From Auxenochlorella pyrenoidosa (lineage: Eukaryota; Chlorophyta; Trebouxiophyceae; Chlorellales; Chlorellaceae), in NCBI GenBank assembly GCA_001430745.1, contig KQ481951.1:5774-37234 (forward strand): 31,461 nucleotides of DNA, in the 5' to 3' direction. The notes under the pieces were generated by a model that was not told the DNA's origin, did not search any database, and worked only from the letters and a program-made list of their open reading frames with translations. Shown here in pieces: positions 1 through 9,292 of the stretch; position 1 is the stretch's first letter; each line of letters opens with the position of its first letter. Position numbers and translations under genes: made by a program.

Positions 1-211
1 TGTCAGGGAAGCCTAGAAGCGCACAGGTGGCTGCCCGCACGCCGTGTTGGGGAGGCCGCAGCGGGTGGCTGGGCGAGAGCGCGGCAGCTCGCTGTGCACG
101 CGACAAGTTGACAGCAACGACTGGGACCAGGCTTGACTGCTGTCAGTACGAGCTTGGCCGCTGAGCTGGAGAGCCAGACAGAGTGTCAGCCGGCGCCCCT
201 GCCCCGCCCAC

Positions 212-743
212 CTGGCCGGCCAGCAGCCCCACCAGGTCCTCCGGCACCCCCTCAAACTCGGTGTTCAACCCCTTGCGACGCTCCGCGGCGCGGTCCCTGC
301 ACCCAGGGGCGAGCACCAGCAGGCAGGGGGTCAGCACAATCTGAGGCGGCAGCACCCGCATGTAGGCCCGCAGCACACGCTCGCGGCGAGGCAGCGGCAC
401 GGGCAGCAGTAGCGACATGGGGGTGCAACTGCTGCAACCTGCAGCGTTGATAGCACACATCAGCAGCGGCACTAGGCGGCACGGACGCGCCCTGCAAACC
501 GCTCGACTGCGCCTCGCCCGTTCCTGGCTCTCACCTGTACTTGGGGCCATCCTCCTCCTCGCCCTCCTTGGCCTCCCCCAGCTTGCCGCCCGGCTTGAAC
601 CCCGGGCCGGGCTTGGGCTTCTTACTCTTCTTCTTCTCCTTGTTGTCGCCGCCGCTGCCGCCGCCGCCGCCGCTGCCGCCGCCACCAGGGCGCGGCGTGG
701 CTAGCAGCGCGCGGAAGTCCGCATTGCTGAGGCCGCCCGACAT
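212..743 (-). CDS. RED/IK-like spliceosome protein, N-terminal exons (partial)
   Basis: Two exons are visible on the minus strand, 743-535 and 296-212, joined in phase (AG|G gives Arg). The gene continues beyond the left edge. The start is the ATG at 743-741. Residues 4-18 read LSNADFRALLATPRP, which resembles the conserved N-terminal box of RED/IK proteins (plant SMU2). The exon junction creates KYRDRAAERRKG, matching the family's KYRDRAKERR signature. Between the two lies a Gly- and Lys-rich linker (runs of GGGGSG and KKKSKK). RED is a component of the spliceosomal B complex and partner of SMU1, acting in the nucleus in splice-site choice; that role is known for the family and is not shown here. 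The donor after exon 2 is CAG|GTGGGC at 212/211. A possible acceptor (TTCTAG) sits near position 13, but the third exon cannot be confirmed. Family assignment is fairly sure from the two motifs. Confidence 0.8.
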
Positions 744-1246
744 GGCGGCTCAGAGAGGAGCCAAACCGCGATCAGGGGCGCTGCGGGAGAAGCATGTGCA
801 CAACAGAGCCACAGGCAGTGAGCGCAGCGACGGCCGGGGGCAGTGGCAGTGGCAGCAGCGGCGGCAGCGGCAGCGGCAGCGGAACAACGGGGAGGTCCCT
901 GCCGCCGACGGTTGCGCCACGATGCACTCGGCAGACTCGTTCGACCCACCGGTAGACAGTCCAGGGCCGCAGAAAGACGAGAACCCGCAAGTGGAGTGAT
1001 GAACGCACGCGGGAGTGCTCTTCGAGGCCTCCCGCGCAGTGTGAGATGATCAATGGCACTGCCGAAAGTGCATAAAAGGGAAAAAAGAGGCCCTGAAGCT
1101 CGCGCGCTCGAGGTGGAAAGACGGAGGAATTGCGCAGTGGGCCGTAGGCCAATTCGCGCCCAGTTATTTCATGTATCGTTGGCAAGTCTTAAGCGTCTGA
1201 TCTGGATTCTCAGGCGCCACGAAGAGTGTTTGGCACACCCGTCACT
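744..1246. promoter_or_regulatory. Divergent upstream region, RED-like / KCS
   Basis: These 503 bp separate two divergently transcribed starts (743 minus, 1247 plus). They contain a CAG/CGG-rich stretch at about 840-885 that is open in several frames and gives meaningless poly-Ala or poly-Gly-Ser translations. They also contain a TATA-like CATAAAAG at 1071-1078, about 170 nt before the KCS start codon. No further gene is supported here. Confidence 0.4.
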
Positions 1247-4200
1247 ATGGGCGGCCAGAACGGCTCGGCTGCCCCTCGGGCGAAGCCTAAAGGTGAGATC
1301 AGGCGCTCAAGGTGGCCTTTCAGCGCTGGTTGTGCCTCCTGTCACTGCCAGCTTTCAAGCTTCGTGTGTGTCAACGGCGGCGCCTCATATCGTCATCTCT
1401 GCCGCTCTGGGAGCATGGAGCGCCGGTATCAAAATGGGGTTGCCAGACAGGGTAACCCCAAGGCCTGGGTGGCTGCAGCGGTTGCGCCGCCGCCGCCTCC
1501 GCCACCTGCCGACCCACCCACCTAGTGTCCACCCTTTGCTAACCCTTTTGCAGCCTTCCCACCCCGCTGGGTGGGTAGCGCCCTGAAGCTGCTAATCACA
1601 TGGGCCCGCTTTTCCACCGTGGCTCTTGTCGTTTCTGGTGCCAGCATGGGTGTGGTGAGTTCTCCAGGACCCAGTACCAGTGACGGATCAGTGCATGGGA
1701 TCCAGCTTTTAGGATGGTAGTGCACAGTCAGGAGGCCACACAGCAGTTTTCTATAACTCATTCATGGCGTCATTGATGGTTTCTCACCCGCAGAAGCATC
1801 TGCTGGCGGCCCACGAGGCAGGCGTGCTGGTGCCGGCCGTGCAGCGCTGGGCGCAACACCCAGTTACGCTGCCCGCCGCTGTGTTGGCGGGCGCGGCGCT
1901 GGCGGTGCTGACGGTGCTGCAGCTAGTGCGGCGGCGCACGCAGCCCATTTATCTGCTGGACTTTGAGTGCTTCAGGCCTGGTGGGTGGGAGGGCAGAGTG
2001 GAGCAGAGGCGGGCGCGAGAAGGGTTGGGTTCCCAGCTTGTTTGGCAGGCTCCAACATGCTGGCGAATTCAATTTGGCCAAGGCAGTATCTTCAATTGCA
2101 CCTGATGCTGCGCTGCCTGACGTGCTGCTGTGGCCGCTGCTGCAGAGGACAGCCTGAAGGTGACATACAACCGCTTTGTGACCGGCAGCCGCGACTCTGG
2201 GGTGAGCGCCGTGGAGACGCCCCCCCCTGACGCCAGCTAGCGCTGAAACTTGAAGCCTGGGGCTTGCATGCTGGGCGGCACCAACTCATTCGGGAGGCCG
2301 TGCAGTCAACACGGCATGCTGGCGGGCCTGCGCCTGCTTGCGCCATGCCAGCGCTTGGCTCCTGGGGCCGCCCCGCGCTTTCGCCCACAACCGTGCATGC
2401 GCCGGCTGATGACTGGGCCTGGTCCCGCATCAATTCTCCCTGCCTCCATGCCCGCAGTTCTTTGACGACGAGAGCATGGACTTCCAGACCCGCATCCTGC
2501 ACAAGTCGGGGCTGTCCGAGGAGACCTTCTTCCCGCCAGGTGGGGGCCCGTGGCCGAGCGCCGCGCAGCTGGTGAACGACACGCGGCCGCAAGGGGGCCG
2601 GCTGCAGCGGAGCACGAGCCATTGGCAAGCCGATAACCAGCTGCTCCGAGAGGTCGATCACACTTGCGGGCGCCGCTGCGCTGCGCTGCTCACGTTAATC
2701 GCGACGCATGCTGCGCACGCTGCCGCCAGGCGCCCACGCCGCGCCGCTGATGCCCCCGGCCCCCTGCTGCCCCCCAGGCCTGCACAAGGACCCGCCCGAG
2801 TTCGACATGGTGTGGGCGCGCCAGGAGGCGGAGCTGGTCATGTTCAACGCCGTGGCCGACCTGCTGGCCAAGACGGGGCTCAAGCCGCGGCAGATCGACG
2901 TGCTGGGTGGGTGTGGTGTGCGGGGGGCTGGCTGCGTGCTCGCCAAAGGTGGCTTCAAGCCGCGGCAGATCGACGTGCTCGGTGGGCGGGGGCAGGGCGC
3001 CTGGCTGCGTCGAGCGAGCGCGGGCGGGGCGCCTGGCTGCGTCGAGCGAGCGCGGGCGGGGCGCCTGCCTGCACGAGCGAGCGCGGGCGGGCCGCCGTCT
3101 GCTGCCAGCAAGTGGATTTGCGGCCAGGGAATTGTGATGTGCTGTCTGCGCAGGGCATAGTGGACAGAAGCATGCAGCACAGGTTGTGTTTTTAGACAAG
3201 CAGCAAGTCCCTCACCAGGGCCCCCAACACCCCGCCCCTGACACCCCGCCTGCCCCCGCAGTGGTCAACTGCTCCCTGTTCAACCCCACCCCCTCGCTGT
3301 CCGCCATGATCATCAACCACTTCAAGATGCGCTCCGACATTGACTCATTCAACCTGGGTGGGCGGGGGACGACAGTGATGCAGGGCAGCGAATGCAGGCA
3401 TTTACGCGTTTGGAGCGTTTTCTGTAGGAACCGGTGGGGATGCGCAGGCTCAGGCCCGCCTCCGCACAGCACTCTGTCCTGCTAATCATGGGATTGCCCG
3501 CCCCTGCAGGCGGCATGGGCTGCTCCGCCGGCATGATTTCCATCGACCTGGCAAAGAAGCTGCTCAGGGTGAGTGCCGGCCAGAGCTGCACAGGCTGCTG
3601 CGACATTGGGCTGAACGGAGGGCAAGTTTGGAGGCGCACCACTGCCGCTGTTGGCTCAGGACAGCCCGCCACAGGCTGCTGTTTGCACACCTCACGTAAT
3701 CTCTGCTGGGCCCCCGCCTCTGCAGGAGCGCGGACGGGGCGGTTATGCCCTGGTGGTGTCCACCGAAAACATCACGCAGAACTGGTGGGGCGGGCTGAGG
3801 GGCAGGGGCAGGCCTCGGTTGGTTCGTGTGGACGGTCCGGTGCAGGAGCTGGGCTGGCTTGGAGTGGAAGCTGCCTCGAACAGGGCGGGCAGCGCTGCTT
3901 GGGGAATGTGATTCTTGTTGATTTGGTTTTGATGTTGCTGGTCAAGGCCACATGGCCGCTGGGTTTGGGATGTCTCACCTCTGTGCCTTTGCCGCTCGCT
4001 GTCCCGGGCGCAGGTACCACGGCATTGAGCGCTCCATGCTCATCCCCAACACCATCTTCCGGTGGGGCCCAGCACCGCTCATGCGCTGCAGGCAGCCCTG
4101 CCGCATGCTCTGTCGTTGCAGCGTCTCGACACAGGCACACAGACCAGGCAGCCCACCTTGCTTGCGATGGCACACGCATGTGCCGCAACCGACATTGACG

Positions 4201-6744
4201 CATCTCGGCACTGCTCTGCCACCAGCCCTCGCTTCCTCACGGCCTTCCCCCACCGGCCCCCTTTCTTGCCCCCTCCCCCGCAGCATGGGCTCCGCCGCCA
4301 TCCTGCTGACCAACAAGCGCAGCGAGCGGCGGCGCGCCAAGTACGAGCTGCAGCACGTGGTGCGCGTGCACCTGGGCTCCGACGACGCCGCGTACAAGTG
4401 AGCCCCCGCAGCCCCTGGGCAGCGCCTGTGGCGCCACGCTACGAATGCCAGCCGCCCGGTGCTGTGAGCCCTTGCATCTCTCCTGCCGGCTCGCCCCCCC
4501 CACGCTTTGCAGCCTGCCCCGCCTGCCTCCCACCTGTGCCCCCCATGCTGCTCCCTGCCCACAGGTGCGTGTTCCAGCGCCCGGACGACCGCAACTTCAT
4601 TGGGGTGGAGCTTTCAAAGGACCTGGGTGAGTACCTTGTGCCGGCGTCAGGGCGGCAGTTTAAGGGGGCGCGACAGGCGGCGCTCGCGCCTGCCGGCTGC
4701 TGACTGCGCAAGGCGCCCGCCCTCCTCCAAGCCTGGCCCCCCCTGCCATGTGCCTGCTGCGCTTCCATGCGCCCCCGGGCAGCTGCGTAGCTGCCAAGAC
4801 GTAGGAGCAAGGGCTGACAGTGATGCTACTTGTGTGTCCGGGTTGTGTCCCCGCACTGCAGTGGGGGTGGCGGCCAAGGCGCTGGAGACCAACATGACGC
4901 GGCTGGGACCGCTGGTGCTGCCCTGGTCAGGTGAGGCGGCGGCACCGGCACCCTCTGTGGCGGCAAGGGGGGCTGTGCGGCCCCGGTCAGGGCTTGCGGC
5001 TGGATGCGGCATGAGCCGCTGCCGCTGCCTTCCAGACTGCATATGTGTGCTGGACCTTGCACCCGTCGAATGCTCAGCCGCCGTCGCTTCTCCCAACTGG
5101 CTCGCCTGCCCCGCAGAGAAGCTCATGTTTGCAGCCAACTGGGTGGCGCGCAAGGTGTTTAGGTGAGCGCTGAGCGCCTTGCCGCTGTGGCGGCTGCTTC
5201 ATCGGCCCTGGCCGGTGCTGATCGGGCGCAGCCCTTGTAAACCTGCCTCGACGAGGACCATTCCCTGCCTTTGACCCCCCCACCCCTGCGCACTCCCACC
5301 CCCACCCCCACCCTCTCAGGCTGCGCGTGCCTCGCTACATCCCCGACTTCAAGGAGGCCTTTGACCACTTCTGCCTGCATGTCGGTGGGTTGCCTCTGCC
5401 CACGCAGCCACACGCGCTGCGCCGCCTCGGTCGAGCCGAGCATGGGGGCTGCGGTGTGCAGATGGGCTGCATAATGAGAGGGTGCACAGCAGCTTTGCAC
5501 CAGCGCTGATGGGCAGCAGCTTGGCCATTCCTGACGATGTTCATGTGTCGTCCGCCCCTTGGTTGCTGCTGCAGGCGGGCGCGGCGTGGTGGAGGGGCTC
5601 AGCAAGCAGCTGGGGCTCAACCCCCGACAGATGGCGCCCTCGGCCAACACGCTGCACTGGTGGGTGTGAGGCCGCCGGCGCAGGCTGTGTACTTTGGGGC
5701 GCTTGGCCCTTGGCCACCAGCACAAAAGCTGGCAGCGCCCCTCTGGCTTTGGTGTTCTCGCTGAACCCACATCCCATGAGCGCTTGATCCACACGCACCC
5801 CGATTTCTGCCAACCCCCGGCGCCCACAGGTACGGCAACACCAGCAGCAGCACAGTCTGGTACAGCTTCGGCTACATCGAGAGCGAGCAGGGCGTGCGCA
5901 AGGGCGACATTGTCTGGCAGGTGCGCCGGGCACGGGACGTGGGTGGGTGGGTGGGGATTGGGTGGGTGTGGGTGGGTGATTGGGTGGGTGGGTGGGTGTG
6001 TGTGTGGGGGGGGGGGGGGCGGGGAAGTTTGCAGGCTGGCTGCCTGGGGAGCCGAAAGCTCCCCGGCCATGCTGCCCAAGTTAGATTGAGATAGGAAGTT
6101 GGGGGCCAACAGTGGCGCTGCCGCACCCGCTCGTGCCCGCGCAGGTCGGATTTGGCAGCGGCTTCAAGTGCAACTCGGTGGTGTGGCGCGCGCTGCGCAG
6201 CGTCAAGACCACTCACAAGGTGGGCCCTGCAGCAAGCAGGGGCGAGCTGGTCGGGACACCGCGCACGTCTTCTTCGCGTGCATCTGTTCACATGCCGGCA
6301 GCAAGGTTCTCCCGCTGGCTGCTCGCCCACATGACCGCTGTGCCCCATGGCTCTGCAGGCCTGGGAGCACATCCGTGGGCGGGAGGAGCAGGCGATGGAC
6401 ACGCTGCGCCGCATCGCAGCAGAGACGGCGGCGGAGCGGCAGCTCAAGCAGCAAAAGGTGGGTGCTCCGGCCGGCTGGACCCGCGGCAGCGTGGAGCGGC
6501 GGTGGACCGCCGCTCCAGAAATGACACTGCTTACGCAGAGCACATCCAGCGTGGGAATGGTGTGCGGCGGCCCTCACCCCGCCTCCTTGGCCTCTCGCCC
6601 CCGCAGGAGAACGGCCAGGAGAACGGCAACGCCAACGGCCACTCCGAGCTTGCTGGGAAGCAGTCGGCGTATGGGGCGGATGCAACGGTGCACGTCGGCG
6701 CCGGCCGCTCGCTGCGCAACGGCAAAGTCATCCACGCCAACTGA
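1247..6744 (+). CDS. KCS: 3-ketoacyl-CoA synthase (FAE1/KCS-type VLCFA elongase)
   Basis: A complete 20-exon gene of 568 codons: 1247-1292, 1554-1654, 1794-1980, 2146-2201, 2458-2539, 2778-2906, 3262-3357, 3510-3568, 3726-3784, 4014-4061, 4284-4397, 4565-4626, 4862-4930, 5117-5162, 5320-5384, 5575-5659, 5830-5920, 6145-6219, 6359-6457, 6607-6744. Every junction is in phase. The enzyme condenses malonyl-CoA with a long acyl-CoA in the ER membrane, the first step of very-long-chain fatty acid elongation. Two N-terminal membrane segments (about residues 20-48 and 72-95) precede the FAE1/CUT1/RppA condensing domain. The Cys-His-Asn triad is intact: Cys237 in GGMGCSAG, His405 in CLHVGGRG, Asn438 in YGNTSSS. 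The spacings of 168 and 33 residues equal those of Arabidopsis FAE1 (C223, H391, N424), which strongly supports the model. An unusual Asn/Gly-rich tail of about 75 residues follows the conserved [13 protein letters not shown] block (here FGSGFKCNS). The ATG at 1247 was chosen because a GTG-started extension has no support. Confidence 0.95.
2862..2986 (+). repeat. Exon-edge echo in KCS intron 6 (75-bp offset)
   Basis: The last part of KCS exon 6 together with its donor site (2862-2911) recurs 75 bp downstream inside the intron (2937-2986). By eye 42 of 50 positions match, and 31 of 32 over 2880-2911 versus 2955-2986. The copied donor context G|GTGGG is preserved, so the copy could act as an alternative 5' splice site. 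Confidence 0.85.
2997..3091 (+). repeat. 32-bp GC-rich minisatellite, three units
   Basis: Units at 2997-3028 and 3029-3060 are identical and begin GCGCCTGGCTGCGTCGAGCG. A third, slightly diverged 31-bp unit occupies 3061-3091. The array lies in KCS intron 6, directly after the exon-edge echo. Confidence 0.9.
5938..6019 (+). repeat. GGGT/TG low-complexity tract with poly-G run
   Basis: KCS intron 17 holds many GGGTG units, a short TG run and a closing run of 14 G (6006-6019). On the transcribed RNA strand this is G-rich and could form G-quadruplexes. It is not a pyrimidine tract for the acceptor at 6144. Confidence 0.8.
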
Positions 6745-7360
6745 GCACGCGATGCTCGACTGGGCCAGGCCCACTTTGATGCGTGACCCAATACAGCAGT
6801 GCATGGCTGGCCCAGCCCCTGGCAGCCATTGCGGTGCCTGCGCACCTCTTGATCCCCCGTTGCTCGCGAGCCTAGCCCCTTTTTGCACTCAGCTTCTGCC
6901 ATGGGCACCTCAAGCTGCCCACTGTTCGTGAGCTCTGCACAATGCTCTGCTATCTCCTCGCCTTTGCTCTCCCGCTTGTTGCTCTTTTGATTTTGCATTC
7001 CATACATCCCAGACGTTCATCCTTACACTGTTGGGGGCCCTGCAGCAGTTTTTCCCTCCTCTGCAAGCCACTCTGCACGCTCTTTCGGCCGTCCCAGTGC
7101 CCGGTCCTTCCGGGTCTGCATCTCGGTTTCATTCAGGCACGGACTCTGATGATGCAAAGCAACACAGACTTGGCCCACGTCTGCTGTGAACAGGCTGCTG
7201 CATGCTATGACAGGGGGAATGTGGGTGCGGCTGCAGCTGCGGCTGCTGCCACGCTGCCGCCCACGCTGCTTGGAGCGTCTTGCCAACTCACCGTGGCAGA
7301 GCTGCGGCGCTTGCACGCGCCTATCCATTGGCCTGCAAATTGTATTATACAGCGCTCATC
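6745..7360. other. Intergenic region, KCS to PRAI
   Basis: These 616 bp separate two genes on the same strand. The first part should hold the KCS 3' UTR, but no TGTAA motif is present. A TATA-like TGTATTATAC lies at 7341-7350, just before the PRAI start. Short open frames here have no family resemblance. Confidence 0.5.
7341..7350 (+). promoter_or_regulatory. TATA-like box before PRAI
   Basis: TGTATTATAC stands out in GC-rich surroundings. If it sets transcription start 25-35 nt downstream, the first ATG (7361) would be at or before the start, and translation would begin at the ATG at 7397 (MTTLPTSM) instead. Both give a transit-peptide-like leader. Confidence 0.35.
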
Positions 7361-9119
7361 ATGCGGGCCGGAACGCCTCAGACGCGCTGCACAGCGATGA
7401 CAACCCTCCCGACCTCCATGCTGCCCCGGCGGCCCTTTGGCGCTTGCTCATCGAAGCAGAATTCTGCGCTGCAGCGCGGGGCCGCGCCTTCGAGCGCTGC
7501 CGTCGCCTCCCGCCCAGGCCGCGGGCGGTGCCTGGCGGCAGCAGCAGCAAGCGACTCTGCGCTGCCGCCACTGCCGGTTGAGCCCGGGCAGCCAGTCGTC
7601 AAGGTTTGCGGCGTGACCAACGCTGAGGATGCGGAGGCTGCAGCAGCAGCAGGTGCGGGGCAAGCTAGAGGGAGGGCCATCTGCTTTGCCTGCTCTCCAG
7701 CCGTTGGTTCACGTGCACGCCACCCGCCATCCATCGATCCCGGCTCTGCGTGCGTGTGTCCACCCTGCAGGGGCCCACCTGATTGGCATGATCCTGTGGC
7801 CCCGCGCGAAGCGCTCCGTCGGCGGCGCCGTGGCGGCAGGCATCGCAGCGGCGGCGCGGCGGCACGGCGCCGAGCCGGTGGGCGTGTTTGTCGACGAGGA
7901 TGCTGCCACGATTGCGCGGTGCGCCTGGGCGGGCTGCCCAGGGCCGGAGGGTTTTTCCACACACAAACAGAAAGCTGACCGCAGACTGGAATGCATGAGG
8001 TTGACCAAGCTCTGCACAGCAAGCGTGTCTTGTGACCCTGAGCCACCTCACCCACTGCTGCACTCGACCCGGCCGCTGCCTCGGACGTGCGTAATGCTTG
8101 AGGTGTGGCCCGTGCACGCCGTCGTCCTCTGAGGACCCACCCCGCTTGCCGTCTGGTTACCCAGCCCTGCCGCCCCTGCACTCGCAGCGTGTGCGCCGAG
8201 GCGGGCGTGCGGGTAGCGCAGCTGCACGGCGATGGCGCCCGCGCCGCGCTGCCCGACCTCCCCGCCGGCTTGGCCGTGGTCTACGTGCTGCATGCCGACA
8301 AGGCGGGGAACGTGCAGACGGCGCTGCCCCCCGCAGGCAGCAGGTGGGTGGGGTAGCGGACGCAGGGTGTGGTGGTGCTGCGCTTGCTCGGGCGCGGCTG
8401 CCGATTAGGGAGCGCAGTTGTGTGCGATGGCGTGCAGGTGCTGCTGCTGGCAGCGGCGACCTTGGGATGGAGCAGGGCGATGTTGATCCGCACCAGGAGG
8501 CAACACAGCCCATACACTGCACACACACCCACCGCCGACTCGCTGCCCTGCTGCTTGCCCTTGTCCCCCACCCCACCCCACCAACGCCCACCCCACCACA
8601 CACACACTGCCGCAGGCAGCCGCAGTGGCTCATCGTGGACGGCCTGCAGGGCGGCAGCGGCGAGGCCTTTGACTGGCGCCAGCTGCGCACGCAGGCGGCG
8701 GGGCTGGCGCCGCACAGCAGCCACGGCTGGCTGCTGGCGGGCGGACTGACGCCAGACAGCGTGGCAGGTGGGGCGCGGCTGGTGGCGGGGCAGCGAGGCG
8801 GCGTGCATGCTGCTGCAGCAGCTGGGATTTTGTTCCCCGCTGGGCTCCGCTGCAACAGGCTGCCGCAGGGCTGCGACCCTTCTGCTGGATGCCATCACTG
8901 CAGTTGACAGCACATATCACCCATCCCGATGGCCTGACCCCTTGAGCCGCGTCCCGCCTGCCCGCAGAGGCAATTGCCACTGCCGGCCCCACCGGCGTGG
9001 ACGTCAGCAGCGGCGTGTGCGGCCCCGACGGCCTGAAAAAAGACTTGGGCAAGGTGCAGCGGTACTGCAGCGGCGCGCTGGCGGCGTTCCAGGCGGCGGC
9101 GGCAGTTGGCGGCGCCTAA
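7361..9119 (+). CDS. PAI: Phosphoribosylanthranilate isomerase (tryptophan biosynthesis)
   Basis: Five exons, 7361-7652, 7771-7918, 8188-8343, 8616-8767 and 8968-9119, give 299 aa with all phases matching. The enzyme performs the Amadori rearrangement of N-(5'-phosphoribosyl)anthranilate to CdRP, third step of the tryptophan branch, in the plastid in plants and algae. The first roughly 70 residues are rich in Ser, Arg and Ala and poor in acid, as expected of a plastid transit peptide. The TIM-barrel domain then shows VVKVCGVTN (catalytic Cys83), [54 protein letters not shown] and GVDVSSGV (catalytic Asp261). The residue after SSGV is Cys, where Glu is usual. The ATG at 7397 is an alternative start (see the TATA-like box). 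It ends 173 bp before the convergent channel gene. Confidence 0.93.
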
Positions 9120-9227
9120 TTGCGGAACCGGCTTTTCCTTCTGCATCCTTCAGCCTTGACCTGGTGGACCCTTTTCCTGACACTGCAACTTGTGTTTTGC
9201 TCATTTCATGCGGCGCGCACTGCAACA

Positions 9228-9232
9228 TTACA
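9228..9232 (-). terminator. TGTAA poly(A) signal, channel gene
   Basis: On the minus strand TGTAA lies about 60 nt after the stop codon at 9293. TGTAA is the standard polyadenylation signal of chlorophyte algae. Confidence 0.6.
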
Positions 9233-9292
9233 GCAACCGCAAGAACCCAAGTCCCGCACTCCCAGCGCAGACCCCACCCCTGGGCCTCCTAT

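Noticed and set aside
531..999. Plus-strand frames with poly-Leu, poly-Pro or poly-Ala over 417-999
   Set aside because: They are antisense to the Gly/Lys-rich linker of the RED-like exon or translations of CAG/CGG repeats.
2997..3091. 32-bp direct repeats as a CRISPR array
   Set aside because: The units abut without spacers and lie in a eukaryotic intron; this is a minisatellite.
4921..4990. Possible further exon echo in KCS intron 13 (60-bp offset)
   Set aside because: Only about ten bases match well (CCCTGGTCAG versus CCCCGGTCAG) and flanks diverge, so it cannot be told from chance in such GC-rich sequence.
5159..6109. 316-codon minus-strand frame opposite KCS
   Set aside because: Its content is His/Pro-rich translation of the complement of GGGT repeats; the opposite strand has well-supported KCS exons.
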